From the NCBI GenBank assembly GCA_040881945.1, contig JBBECF010000038.1:1-41552 (forward strand): 41,552 nucleotides of DNA, in the 5' to 3' direction. This document shows, piece by piece, positions 29,549 to 38,370 of this stretch. The first letter of the stretch is position 1. The number at the start of each line of letters is the position of its first letter. Origin of the DNA: JBBECF01 sp040881945 (GTDB lineage Bacteria; Pseudomonadota; Alphaproteobacteria; Dongiales; Dongiaceae). The notes beneath the pieces were generated by a model. The model was not told the DNA's origin. It saw nothing but the letters and a program-made list of their open reading frames with translations, and searched no databases. The position numbers and the translations under genes were made by a program.

Positions 29549-31888
29549 TCAGGCCGCCGACGTTGCGGCGACCAGGACGCGGCTCGGGCCGAACCGCGCG
29601 CTTACGGTCGTGCCGTGCCCCGGCGCGCTCTCGATGCTCAGCTCGCCGCCATGCATCTCGACCAGCGCCTTGGCGATGGGCAGGCCGAGGCCGGTGCCGG
29701 CGTGCTGGCGGGTCATGGTGCATTCGACCTGGACGAAGGGCGTGAGGATGCGGGGGATGTCGACCGCGGCGATGCCGATGCCGGTGTCCGAGACGCGCAG
29801 CGCGGCGCCGCCGTCCGCGAGGCGCTCGGCGGCGACCGTCACCGCGCCGCCGGCCGGCGTGAACTTGAGCGCGTTCGACAACAGATCGAGCAGGATCTGC
29901 TTCGCCGCCCGCGGATCGAGGTGGAGCGGCGGCAACGCCGGATCGGCCCGGGCCGACAATGCGACGCCCTGTTCGGCGGCTTGGCCGGACACGATTCTCA
30001 GGCAATCGTCGACCAGCGGCGCGGCCTCGACGGGCTCGGGATGGATTTCGTACTTGCCGGCCTCGATCTTGGACAGATCGAGGATGTCGTTGATGATCGC
30101 CAGCAGATGCGTCCCGCTGGCGTGGATGTCGCGCGCGTAGGACGTATAGCGCGGCTGGCCGATCGGGCCGAACAACTCGGTGGCGATGGTTTCGGAGAAT
30201 CCGAGGATGGCGTTCAAGGGCGTGCGCAGCTCGTGGCTCATATTGGCGAGGAAGTCCGACTTGGCCCGGTTCGCCTGCTCGGCCGTCTCCTTGGCGATAC
30301 GCAGCGCCTCCTCGGCCCGCTTGCTCTCGGTCGTGTCGGTCTCGATGCAGCCGATGCCGACGACCGTGCCATTCTCGTCGAAGATCGGGAATTTCAGCTC
30401 GGCGCAACTCTGCAGGCCGTCGGCCGTCTGCCAGGCGATCTCGCGCTGGACGGGCGCCAGGGCGCGCAGGACCTCGCGGTCGTGCTCGGCGTAGATCTCC
30501 GCTTCCGCCTGCGTGAAGACCTCGTAGGCCGTCTTGCCGCGGATCTCGGCGGCGGCGACCCCGTGGAAATTCTCGAATTCCCGGTTGGCGAACAGGTAGC
30601 GTCCCTCGCAGTCCTTCATGAAGATCCGGGTCGGCGAGTTGTCGGCCAGCGCCTGCAGCCGCGCTTCGGTGAGACGCAGCGCCTGCTCCGCTCGCTTGCG
30701 CTCCGTGATGTCCAGTTCGACACCGCCGATGCCGACGGCCTTGCCGTCGGCCTCGAGGACCGGAAACTTACTGACGATGAACGTCCGCCTGCCGTCGGGA
30801 CACGGCCAAGACAGCTCGCGCTGGCGGGGCGCCAGGACGCGCAGCACCTCGCGATCGTGATCCGTGACCGCGTCCCCTTCGGCGCCGGGAAAGACCTCGC
30901 CCGCCGTCCGCCCGCGAACCGCCGCGTCGGTAACCCCGTGCACCTTTTCGAACTCGCGGTTGATCAGGAGATACCGGCACTCCAGGTCCTTCAGGAAAAT
31001 TATGGCCGGCGCGTTGTCGATGAGCGCCTGCAGGCGGGCCTCCGTGGCGCGCAGCGCCGCTTCCGCCTTCTTCCGCTCGGTCAGGTCGATCATGACGGCG
31101 AGCGAGCGGGCGACCCGGCCGTCGGCGTCACGCTCCGCGGTCGCCGACAGCAGGACGTCCACAATCTCGCCGTTCTTCTTGACGAACTGGTAGGGCGCGT
31201 CCCGATAGACGCCCGTCCGCATGAACTCGGGCAGGACCGTCTCGACCGCGTGGCGACGCGAGGCTTCGGTCAGGAACTCGATCGACTTGCGCCCGACCAC
31301 CTCCTCGCGCTCGTAGCCCAGCGTGCGCAGCCAGACGTCGCTGACGCTGACCAGCCGGCCCTCGCGGTCGATCGAATGCAGCATGACCGGCGCATCGTTG
31401 TAGAGCGCGCGGTACCGGGCGTCGCCCTTGCCCAGCGCCGCCTGCAATTGCTTGCGCTCCCCGATGTCGCGCAGCGTGATCGCGATGCCTCCCGGTACGG
31501 CAACCGCGCGCTGATACAGCCATTCGGCGCGGATTTCCGGCGCCGCATTGGCGAATTCCCGCTCGAACGGCGTTCCGCTCTCGGCGACCCGCACGAACTC
31601 GTCGAAAAAACCGTCGCCGCGCAGGGAGGGAATCGTCTCGCTTAGTTTCGTGCCGACCACGCGGTCGCGCGACAGGCCGAGCAGCCTCTCGCCGACGCCG
31701 TTGAGAAAGGCGAAGACAAAATCGACGGTGCGCCCGTCGCGATCGCGCACGCAATCGAGGATGAAGAAGGCGTCGAGCATGGCCTCGGCGGCGGCGTGGA
31801 ACCGCGCCTCGCGGTCGTCCGGCGCGGGCCCCGGACTGGGCGCCCGCTGCAAGCGTCGCGCTCGAGAAGGATCGCGCTTGGCAGCCAT
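29549..31888 (-). CDS. Soluble multi-PAS sensor histidine kinase
   Basis: A 779-residue cytoplasmic kinase without transmembrane segments. Four PAS/PAC units occupy about 28-145, 158-275, 285-405 and 410-530; three end with the PAC boundary (DLTERKKAEAALR, DITERKRAEQALR, DTTESKRAEEALR). Units 3 and 4 resemble each other closely (RLQAL-x-DN-x-P...FLKD/FMKD), indicating internal duplication. The dimerisation domain follows with H552 (NMSHELRTPLNAILGF), then an ATPase domain with NALKF, DTGIGI and GTGLGLPIAKALVE. PleC/DivJ-like. No regulator gene is adjacent; it precedes the copper-related genes on the same strand. The signal sensed is unknown. Confidence 0.92.
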   Translation of the reverse strand: MAAKRDPSRARRLQRAPSPGPAPDDREARFHAAAEAMLDAFFILDCVRDRDGRTVDFVFAFLNGVGERLLGLSRDRVVGTKLSETIPSLRGDGFFDEFVRVAESGTPFEREFANAAPEIRAEWLYQRAVAVPGGIAITLRDIGERKQLQAALGKGDARYRALYNDAPVMLHSIDREGRLVSVSDVWLRTLGYEREEVVGRKSIEFLTEASRRHAVETVLPEFMRTGVYRDAPYQFVKKNGEIVDVLLSATAERDADGRVARSLAVMIDLTERKKAEAALRATEARLQALIDNAPAIIFLKDLECRYLLINREFEKVHGVTDAAVRGRTAGEVFPGAEGDAVTDHDREVLRVLAPRQRELSWPCPDGRRTFIVSKFPVLEADGKAVGIGGVELDITERKRAEQALRLTEARLQALADNSPTRIFMKDCEGRYLFANREFENFHGVAAAEIRGKTAYEVFTQAEAEIYAEHDREVLRALAPVQREIAWQTADGLQSCAELKFPIFDENGTVVGIGCIETDTTESKRAEEALRIAKETAEQANRAKSDFLANMSHELRTPLNAILGFSETIATELFGPIGQPRYTSYARDIHASGTHLLAIINDILDLSKIEAGKYEIHPEPVEAAPLVDDCLRIVSGQAAEQGVALSARADPALPPLHLDPRAAKQILLDLLSNALKFTPAGGAVTVAAERLADGGAALRVSDTGIGIAAVDIPRILTPFVQVECTMTRQHAGTGLGLPIAKALVEMHGGELSIESAPGHGTTVSARFGPSRVLVAATSAA

Positions 31889-32002
31889 GGGATCGCCGTC
31901 GTTACTTCTTCCTCGCGGCCGTGCGCAGGCGCGCGCCCGACCGAAAGTTGCGCCGCAAGCGGTTAATTACCGATAAACGGGGGCCGGGACGGGCCGATGG
32001 CC

Positions 32003-32971
32003 CTAACCGGAGTTCTCCAGGCAGTCTCGGATCGCCCCGGCGAGGTCGCGCATGAGCCGAAAATAGAGCTCGGGGCCGGCGGCGAGCGTCGCGCCCAAGT
32101 CGTCGATCTCGCCGACCCGCGCCGGCGTGCCCTCGACCGCCGTTTCGACCGCGGCGGGTGGGAACTGCGGTTCGCGGAATACGCAGCGCACCCCGGCCTC
32201 GACGATTCGCGCGCGGATCTCGGTCAGGCGCCTGGCGCCCGGCGCGCGGTCCGGCGCGACCGTGACCGATCCGACCGCGGCCAGGCCGTAGCGCGCCTCG
32301 AAGTACTGGTAGGCGTCGTGGAAGACGAGATACGGCACATCCTTGACCGGGGCGAGCGTGGCCGATAGCTCCCCGTCGAGGGCGTCGAGACGGGTGGCGA
32401 GGGCCTCGGCGTTGCGCCGGTAGGCCGCCGCATGGGTCGGGTCGCGGCTGCTCAGCGCCTCGGCCATGCGCGCGACGAGGCGCTCGGCGTTCCTCGGGTC
32501 GAGCCACAAATGACCGTCGTAGCCAGGGCGGCCGTGTTCGTCGAAATCATCCGGCGCGCCCGGTTCGTCGTGCCCGGCCCAGGCGCCGCCGGCGCGCGGC
32601 GCCAGCAACGTCAGTCCCGCGCTGTCCGCCAGCTCGACGACCAGGGCGTCGCGCGCCAAGGCGGCAAGCGGCTTGCCGAGCAAGGTCTCCAGACCCTCGC
32701 CGATCCAGAACACGACATCGGCCTGGGCGAGCGCGCGGGCGTCCGACGGCCGCAGCGCGTAGCTGTGCGGCTCCGCGGCGCCCTCGATCAGCAGCGTCGG
32801 CGTCCCGACCCCCTCCATCACCGCGGCGACCAGGGAATGGATCGGCTTGATGCTGGCGACCACCCTTAGCTCCGCGGCCGCCCCGGCGCGGCCGAGCGCC
32901 AGGACGAGGATCGCGAGAACGGGCAGCAGGGTGCGCAGTGCCGGCAAGATCGCCTCTCGAACGACTCGCAT
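32003..32971 (-). CDS. znuA: Zinc ABC transporter substrate-binding protein
   Basis: A 322-residue periplasmic zinc-binding protein. The start at 32971 opens a signal peptide ending GRAGAAA. Zinc ligands H69 (AEPHSYALRPSD), H154 (DGHLWLDP) and H218 (FHDAYQYFE) are present, with a C-terminal Asp in GEIDDLGA as probable fourth ligand. The charged His/Asp loop before H154 (GHDEPGAPDDFDEHGRPGYD) is short compared with other ZnuA proteins, which should favour zinc over manganese. Divergent from znuCB, sharing a 120-base control region. Confidence 0.93.
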   Translation of the reverse strand: MRVVREAILPALRTLLPVLAILVLALGRAGAAAELRVVASIKPIHSLVAAVMEGVGTPTLLIEGAAEPHSYALRPSDARALAQADVVFWIGEGLETLLGKPLAALARDALVVELADSAGLTLLAPRAGGAWAGHDEPGAPDDFDEHGRPGYDGHLWLDPRNAERLVARMAEALSSRDPTHAAAYRRNAEALATRLDALDGELSATLAPVKDVPYLVFHDAYQYFEARYGLAAVGSVTVAPDRAPGARRLTEIRARIVEAGVRCVFREPQFPPAAVETAVEGTPARVGEIDDLGATLAAGPELYFRLMRDLAGAIRDCLENSG

Positions 32972-32986
32972 AATCGACGGGATTCG

Positions 32987-33009
32987 ATACAATATAACAT
33001 TCGATCGAA
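32987..33009. promoter_or_regulatory. Probable Zur control region between znuA and znuC
   Basis: The znuA-znuC spacer contains ATACAATATAACATT, whose right half (TATAACATT) resembles one arm of the alphaproteobacterial Zur box, while the left arm is degenerate. It abuts the perfect 10-bp palindrome TTCGATCGAA (33000-33009). Zur is not encoded in the window. Confidence 0.4.
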
Positions 33010-33028
33010 GCGCAAATCGGGAGGTTCG

Positions 33029-33103
33029 ATGGTCGCCGACGGCTTCGCGGTCGATCGGCTGACCGTCGAGTTGCGGGGCGAGGAGCGCGGCCATGCCGCT
33101 TGA
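33029..33103 (+). CDS. Possible 24-codon leader ORF overlapping znuC
   Basis: ATG 33029 has GGGAGG four to five bases upstream and opens a 24-codon frame (MVADGFAVDRLTVELRGEER then GHAA) ending at 33101-33103, eleven bases inside znuC in another frame. The arrangement would couple znuC translation to that of the leader. It has no His/Cys cluster and no family match, so it may simply be an accidental frame. Confidence 0.3.
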   Translation: MVADGFAVDRLTVELRGEERGHAA

Positions 33104-33866
33104 GAACGGCGGCGGCGCCGGCCCGCTGATCGAGGTCGCCGGCGTCGGCCACCGCTTCGGCGCCACCGAGGTGCTGCGCGACGTCGACATGCAGGTCGCG
33201 CCCGGCGAGATCGTCACCCTGATCGGCCCCAACGGCTCGGGCAAGACCACGCTCGTGCGCATCGTCCTCGGCCTGCTGCGGCCCGATCGCGGGCGCGTCC
33301 TGCGGCGGCCGGGCCTCACGGTCGGCTACCTGCCGCAGCGCTTCCAAGTCGAGCCGGCGCTGCCGCTGACCGTGCGGCGGTTCCTGTCGCTGGCGCGCGG
33401 CGCCGAGCGGGGCGCGATCGGCACCGCCCTTGCCGAGGTCGGCGCCGGCCGCCTCATCGACGCGGCCCTCCAGGAGCTGTCTGGGGGCGAGACCCGCCGC
33501 GTGCTGCTGGCGCGGGCGCTGTTACGGGAACCCGACCTGGTCGTGCTCGACGAGCCGACCCTGGGCGTCGACCTCAACGGCCAGATCGAGCTCTACGAGC
33601 TGATCGGGCGGCTGCACCGCCGGCGCGGCTGCGGCGTGCTGATGGTGTCGCACGACCTGCATCTGGTGATGGCGGCGACCGACCGGGTGATCTGCCTCAA
33701 CCATCACGTCTGCTGCGCCGGGCGGCCGGAGACGATCGAGACGCACCCGGAGTATCTCGCCCTGTTCGGCCCGTCGGCGGCGCGCCAGATCGCCGTCTAC
33801 AGCCACCGCCACGACCACGCCCACGACCTGGCCGGCGAGGTTGTCGATTCCGGCGCCCCGCCGTGA
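33093..33866 (+). CDS. znuC: Zinc ABC transporter ATP-binding protein
   Basis: A 257-residue ATPase. Walker A GPNGSGKT (45-52), Q-loop GYLPQRF, signature LSGGETRR (129-136), Walker B LVVLDEPTLGVD and the H-loop MVSHDLHLVM are intact. The ending HVCC-x-G-x-P and a His-rich tail SHRHDHAHD (237-245) are typical for ZnuC and may bind zinc. Start ATG 33093 has GAGGAG upstream. Partner of ZnuA and ZnuB in high-affinity zinc import. Overlaps znuB by four bases. Confidence 0.95.
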   Translation: MPLENGGGAGPLIEVAGVGHRFGATEVLRDVDMQVAPGEIVTLIGPNGSGKTTLVRIVLGLLRPDRGRVLRRPGLTVGYLPQRFQVEPALPLTVRRFLSLARGAERGAIGTALAEVGAGRLIDAALQELSGGETRRVLLARALLREPDLVVLDEPTLGVDLNGQIELYELIGRLHRRRGCGVLMVSHDLHLVMAATDRVICLNHHVCCAGRPETIETHPEYLALFGPSAARQIAVYSHRHDHAHDLAGEVVDSGAPP

Positions 33867-34672
33867 TCGACGACTTCCTGCTGCGCGCGCTGGCCGGCGG
33901 CGTCGGCGTCGCGCTCGCCGCCGGGCCGCTCGGCTCGTTCGTCGTGTGGCGGCGCATGGCCTATTACGGCGATTCGCTGGCGCACAGCGCGCTGCTCGGG
34001 GTGGCGCTGGGCTTTCTGCTCGGCGTCGACCTCAACCTCGGGGTCGTCGCCGCCTGCGTGACGCTGGCGCTGCTGCTGACGGCGCTGCAGGGGCAACGGC
34101 GGCTCCCGACCGACACGCTGCTCGGCATATTGGCGCACAGCGCGCTGTCCTTCGGTCTCGTCGCCGTGGCGTTCCTCGATACCGTGCGCGTCGACCTGAT
34201 CGGCTATCTGTTCGGCGACATCCTCGCTATCGATGCGACCGACCTGGCCTGGATCTACGGCGGCGGGGCCGTCGCGCTGGGCGTGCTCGCGGCGCTGTGG
34301 CGGCCGCTGCTCGCCGCCACGGTGCACGAGGAGTTGGCGCGCGCCGAGGGCGTGCCGGTGACCGCGCTCCGCCTCGCCCTGATGCTGCTGGTCGCCGTCG
34401 TCATCGCCGTCGCCATGAAGGTCGTCGGCATCCTGCTCGTCACCGCGCTGCTGATCGTCCCGGCGGCGACGGCGCGGCGCTTCGCGCGCACGCCGGAGCA
34501 GATGGCGGCGCTGGCCAGCCTCGCCGGCTGCCTCGCCGTCGCCCTCGGCCTCGCCGGGTCGCTGCGCTTCGACACGCCGGCCGGCCCGTCCATCGTGGTC
34601 GCGGCGACGGCGCTCTTCGCCCTCGTCCTCGCCCTCGGCGCCTTGCGCCGCCGCCCGCCGTCAGCCCGCTGA
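33863..34672 (+). CDS. znuB: Zinc ABC transporter permease
   Basis: A 269-residue ABC-3-family permease with about eight helices. It starts at GTG 33863 within the overlap GTGA with znuC. Family blocks are GPLGSFVVWRRMAYYGDSLAHSALLGVALG near the N terminus, LLGILAHSALSFGLV, LFGDILAI and KVVGILLVTALLIVPAATAR. Length and position after znuC are standard. Convergent with the dimethylglycine dehydrogenase-like gene, with 18 bases between. Confidence 0.94.
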   Translation: MIDDFLLRALAGGVGVALAAGPLGSFVVWRRMAYYGDSLAHSALLGVALGFLLGVDLNLGVVAACVTLALLLTALQGQRRLPTDTLLGILAHSALSFGLVAVAFLDTVRVDLIGYLFGDILAIDATDLAWIYGGGAVALGVLAALWRPLLAATVHEELARAEGVPVTALRLALMLLVAVVIAVAMKVVGILLVTALLIVPAATARRFARTPEQMAALASLAGCLAVALGLAGSLRFDTPAGPSIVVAATALFALVLALGALRRRPPSAR

Positions 34673-34690
34673 CGCGGCGCGCATCGCGCG

Positions 34691-37138
34691 TCAACTCCGC
34701 AGTCGCTCGGATTTCGGGTCGTACATCGGGCTGAGGCTGGCGCGCGCGGCATGGCGGCGGCCGCCGACCTCGATCTCGAACGCGCCCGACCGGACGAACT
34801 CCGCATCGACCCCGCCCGGCTTCTTGACGTAGCCGAGGCCGACGGCGCGGCCGAGCGTGTGGCCGTAGTTCGCGGCCGCGATGATGCCCACGAGGCGGCC
34901 GTCGCGGTAGATCGGCTCGTTGTGATAGAGCAGCGGCTCGGGGTCCTCCAGCGCGAACTGGACCAGGCGCTTGGCGACGCCGGTTTCCCGCTGGCGGCGC
35001 AGCGCCTCGCGGCCGATGAACGACGCCGCCTTGTCGGGGGCGCAGGCGAAGGTCAGGCCGGCCTCGACCGCCGTGTCCTCGTCGCCGATGTCATGCCCCC
35101 AGCTCCGGCAGCCCTTCTCCAGGCGTAGGGAATCCATGGCGTGCATGCCGGCCGGCCGCAGGCCGAAGGCCGTGCCCGCCGCCAGCAGGGCGTCGAGGAC
35201 CGCCGGTGCGTACTCCGTCGCGACGTAAAGTTCCCAGCCGAGCTCGCCGACATAGCTGATCCGCATCGCCTGCATCCGGGCCGGCCCGATCTCGATGTCC
35301 TGCGCCGTCCCGAACGGGAATGCCGCGTTCGAGAAATCGGCCGCCGAGAGGCTCGCCAGCAGGGCGCGGCTGTTCGGCCCCATCACGCCGAGGACCGCGG
35401 TGGACGAGGTCACGTCGGTCACGGTCACGCGCGCGTCGTCCGGGATGTGGCGTTCGAGCCATTGGCGGTGGCGCACGGCCGCGGCGCCGGCGGTCACCAC
35501 GAGATACGCGTCCTCGGCCAGCCGGGTCACGGTCAGGTCGGCCTCGATGCCGCCGCGCTCGTTGAGCCACAGCGTATAGACGACGCGGCCGGGCGGCACC
35601 GCGATGTCGTTGGCGCAGATGCGCTGCAACGCCGCCTCGGCGTCCGGCCCCTCGACCCGGAACTTGGCGAGCGAGGTCTGGTCGAAGACCCCGACGGCCT
35701 GGCGCACCGCGCGGCATTCCTTGGCGCAGTAGGGGAACCAGTTCTGCCGCTTGAAGCTGTAGGCGTATTTCGCCTCGGCGCCGGGCGGCGCGTACCAATT
35801 GGGGCGCTCCCAGCCCGCCACCTCGCCGAAGCAGGCGCCCAAGCCCTTCAGCCGCTCGTAGAACGGCGACCGGCGGATGCCGCGCGCCGTCTCGAACTGG
35901 CGGTAGGGCCAGTGCATGGCGTAGAGCAGGCCGAGCGCCTCCGAGACGCGGTTGAACAGGTACGTCTTGTTGTTCTGGTACGGCATCATGCGCCGGATAT
36001 CGACCTCCCACAGGTCGAAGGGCGGGGCGCCGCCGACGATCCATTCGGCCAGCGCCTTGCCGGCGCCGCCGGCCGACTGGATGCCGATCGAGTTGAAGCC
36101 GGCGGCGACGTAGAAATTCTTGAGCTCCGGCGCCTCGCCGAGCAGGTAGCGCTGATCGGGCGTGAAGCTCTCCGGGCCGTTGAAGAACCTGCGGATCCCG
36201 GCCGACTGCAAGGCCGGCACGCGGCGGAGCGCGCCTTCGAGCACCGGCGTGAAATGCTCGACGTCCTCGGGCAGCTCGTCGAAGCAGAAGTCCTCGGGGA
36301 TGCCGCCCATGCCCCAGGGCTTCGCCGTCGGCTCGAAGGCGCCGAACAGCAGCTTGCCGGCATCCTCCTTGTAATAGGCGCAATGGTCCATGTCGCGCAT
36401 CACCGGCAGGTTCGCCGGCACGCCGGCCATCGGCTCGGTCACGGCGTAGAAATGCTCGCAGGCGTGCAGCGGCACGGCGACGCCGGCCATGCGGCCGACC
36501 TCGCGCGCCCACATCCCGGCGCAATTCACGACGATCTCGGCGGCGATGTCGCCGCGCTCGGTCCTTACCCCGGCCGCGCGACCGTCCTTGGTCAGGACGC
36601 CCGTGACCTTGGTGTCCTCGAAGATGCGGGCGCCGCCGGCCCGCGCGCCCTTGGCCAGCGCCATGGTCACGTCCGACGGGTTGGTCTGGCCGTCCTTGGG
36701 GAAGTGGATGGCGCCGATCACGTCCGAGATCTCGAGCATCGGCCACCGCGCCTGCGCCTGCTTGGCGGTGATCGCCTCGGCCTCGACCCCGAAGGCGCGC
36801 GCCATCGACATGCCGCGGCGCAGCTCGTCCCAGCGTTCCTCGTTGGTCGCGATCGAGATGCTGCCGTTCTGCTTGAAGCCGGTCGCCTGGCCGGTCTCCG
36901 CCTCGATCCCGCGATAGAGCTCGATCGTGTACTGGGCGAGCCGGGTCAGGTTGACCGAATAGAGCATCGCGCGCACCAGGCCCGCGGCGTGCCAGGTGGT
37001 GCCGCAAGTGAGCTTCCTGCGCTCCAGCAGCACGACGTCCTTCCGCCCGAGCTTGGCCAAGTGATAGGCGACCGAGCAGCCGATGATGCCGCCGCCGACG
37101 ATCACGATCTCGGCGTGTGAGGGGAGGGTGGTGGCCAT
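34691..37138 (-). CDS. Dimethylglycine/sarcosine dehydrogenase-like flavoenzyme
   Basis: An 815-residue two-part enzyme. The N-terminal FAD domain has GGGIIGCS (15-22) and a DAO fold; H50 in CGTTWHAAGLV is the site of covalent flavin attachment in mammalian dimethylglycine and sarcosine dehydrogenases. The C-terminal half (about 440-815) is a GcvT-like aminomethyltransferase/folate domain with FDQTSLAKFRVEGPDA, MGPNSR, SYVGELGWELYV and GMHAMDSLRLEKG. It would demethylate an N-methylated glycine and pass the one-carbon unit to tetrahydrofolate. A single-gene locus. The precise amine (dimethylglycine, sarcosine or another N-methyl compound) is not decided by sequence. Confidence 0.92.
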   Translation of the reverse strand: MATTLPSHAEIVIVGGGIIGCSVAYHLAKLGRKDVVLLERRKLTCGTTWHAAGLVRAMLYSVNLTRLAQYTIELYRGIEAETGQATGFKQNGSISIATNEERWDELRRGMSMARAFGVEAEAITAKQAQARWPMLEISDVIGAIHFPKDGQTNPSDVTMALAKGARAGGARIFEDTKVTGVLTKDGRAAGVRTERGDIAAEIVVNCAGMWAREVGRMAGVAVPLHACEHFYAVTEPMAGVPANLPVMRDMDHCAYYKEDAGKLLFGAFEPTAKPWGMGGIPEDFCFDELPEDVEHFTPVLEGALRRVPALQSAGIRRFFNGPESFTPDQRYLLGEAPELKNFYVAAGFNSIGIQSAGGAGKALAEWIVGGAPPFDLWEVDIRRMMPYQNNKTYLFNRVSEALGLLYAMHWPYRQFETARGIRRSPFYERLKGLGACFGEVAGWERPNWYAPPGAEAKYAYSFKRQNWFPYCAKECRAVRQAVGVFDQTSLAKFRVEGPDAEAALQRICANDIAVPPGRVVYTLWLNERGGIEADLTVTRLAEDAYLVVTAGAAAVRHRQWLERHIPDDARVTVTDVTSSTAVLGVMGPNSRALLASLSAADFSNAAFPFGTAQDIEIGPARMQAMRISYVGELGWELYVATEYAPAVLDALLAAGTAFGLRPAGMHAMDSLRLEKGCRSWGHDIGDEDTAVEAGLTFACAPDKAASFIGREALRRQRETGVAKRLVQFALEDPEPLLYHNEPIYRDGRLVGIIAAANYGHTLGRAVGLGYVKKPGGVDAEFVRSGAFEIEVGGRRHAARASLSPMYDPKSERLRS

Positions 37139-37155
37139 GCCCGATCCTATAGCGC

Positions 37156-37219
37156 TCAGTCGTCAGTCATCAGTCCATAGCTTATAGCTGAGAACTGACG
37201 ACTGATAACTGATAACTGA
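37156..37219. repeat. Low-complexity inverted and tandem repeat
   Basis: TCAGTCGTCAGT (37156-37167) and its exact reverse complement (37194-37205) flank CATCAGTCCATAGCTTATAG-type sequence; the right arm continues into ACTGATA tandem copies to about 37219. It occupies the divergent spacer between the dehydrogenase and nucleosidase genes. Much lower in GC than the flanks. Confidence 0.7.
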
Positions 37220-37281
37220 CAGCTTCTTGTCACGGCCTGACTCGCCCTATACCGTCGCCGGCGCGAACGGAGAAGCTTGCG

Positions 37282-38055
37282 ATGACCGTGGACACCCGCC
37301 CGCTCGGCGTCATTTGCGCGATGCCGGAGGAGATCGACCATCTGGCGGCGCGGCTCGAAGGCGCCGAGGCGCCGGCCGATCCGCACGGCTTCGGCTTCCG
37401 CCGCGGGCGGCTCGAGGGCCGGCCGGTGGTGCTGGTCGAGAGCGGCCTCGGCAAGGTCAGCGCGGCGATCGTGGCGACGCGGCTGATCGACCGCTTCGAC
37501 TGCCGCGCGCTGCTCCTCTCTGGCGTCGCCGGCGGGCTCGACCCCGGCCTCGGCATCGGCGACGTGATCGTCGCCGAGCGCTTGATCCAACACGACTACG
37601 GCGCGCTGGTCGGCGGGCGCCTCAAGCCGTACCGTCCCGGCGTGCCGCCCTTGGGCGTGTCGCGGCACCGCCTCGGCTACGACCTCGACCCGGCGCTCAA
37701 GGACGCGCTCGGCGCCGCGCTCGCGGGCGTCGTCCTGCCGTTGCTCTCGGCCGCCGCCGCGGGCGGGACGCCGCGCACGCCGCGTTTGCGCTTCGGCACC
37801 GTCGTCACCGGCGACCAGTTCGTCAACTGCGAGGCGACGCGATTGCGGTTGTTCGAGACCTTCGCGGCCCAGGCCGTCGAGATGGAAGGCGGGGCCGTCG
37901 CGCAGGTCGCCGAGCGGTTCGCGGTCCCTTGCGTCGTCGTGCGGGCCCTGACCGACCTCGCCGGGGCCGACAGCCACCTCGACTTCATGGCCTTCCTGCA
38001 CGCCGCCGCGGAGACCGCGGCCGGCGTCGTGCGCCGCATCCTGCCGGCGCTGTGA
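37282..38055 (+). CDS. MTA/SAH nucleosidase-family protein
   Basis: A 257-residue PNP/UDP-phosphorylase-family protein of the 5'-methylthioadenosine/S-adenosylhomocysteine nucleosidase type. Matching residues are E16 in AMPEEIDHL, the SGVAGGL loop (80-86), M201-E202 in VEMEGGAVAQVA (ribose binding) and catalytic D225 in VRALTDLAG. It would split MTA or SAH into adenine and a thioribose, recycling by-products of methylation and polyamine synthesis. This is consistent with the polyamine importer and methyl-transfer enzymes elsewhere, but there is no operon link. Slightly longer than E. coli MtnN owing to an insertion at about 115-165. Confidence 0.88.
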   Translation: MTVDTRPLGVICAMPEEIDHLAARLEGAEAPADPHGFGFRRGRLEGRPVVLVESGLGKVSAAIVATRLIDRFDCRALLLSGVAGGLDPGLGIGDVIVAERLIQHDYGALVGGRLKPYRPGVPPLGVSRHRLGYDLDPALKDALGAALAGVVLPLLSAAAAGGTPRTPRLRFGTVVTGDQFVNCEATRLRLFETFAAQAVEMEGGAVAQVAERFAVPCVVVRALTDLAGADSHLDFMAFLHAAAETAAGVVRRILPAL

Positions 38056-38070
38056 GGCGCTGCGGCCTGC

Positions 38071-38370
38071 CTATTCGGCCGCGAGCGCCCGCGCGACCGC
38101 CCTGGGCTCGCGGTCGATCACCGTCAGCAGCACGCGCGCCGGCCCGTCCGGTTGGCGCCGGCCCTGCTCCCAGTCGCGCAGGGTGCTCAGCTTGAAACCG
38201 TAACGGCCGGCGAACTCGGCCTGCGTCAGCCCCAGGCGCTTACGCAGCGCCCGCACGTCCACGCGCGTCGGCACGTAGACGATCGTCTCCTTGCCCCGGC
38301 TCTTGTCGCCGCGTGCATAGGCGAGCGAGTCGCGTGCCCCCCGCAGGATGCTCTCGCCGACCTTGCTCAT
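38071..38370 (-). CDS. Xre-family antitoxin of a RelE-type pair
   Basis: A 99-residue helix-turn-helix protein. The DNA-binding part (about 38-95) reads VRALRKRLGLTQAEFAGRYG, then LSTLRDWEQGRRQPDGPARV, typical for NadS/HigA2-like antitoxins that follow their toxin gene. The N-terminal 35 residues hold the toxin-binding segment. It overlaps the toxin stop by four bases (ATGA), so the pair is coupled. It probably represses the operon via the palindrome at 38728-38742. Confidence 0.9.
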   Translation of the reverse strand: MSKVGESILRGARDSLAYARGDKSRGKETIVYVPTRVDVRALRKRLGLTQAEFAGRYGFKLSTLRDWEQGRRQPDGPARVLLTVIDREPRAVARALAAE

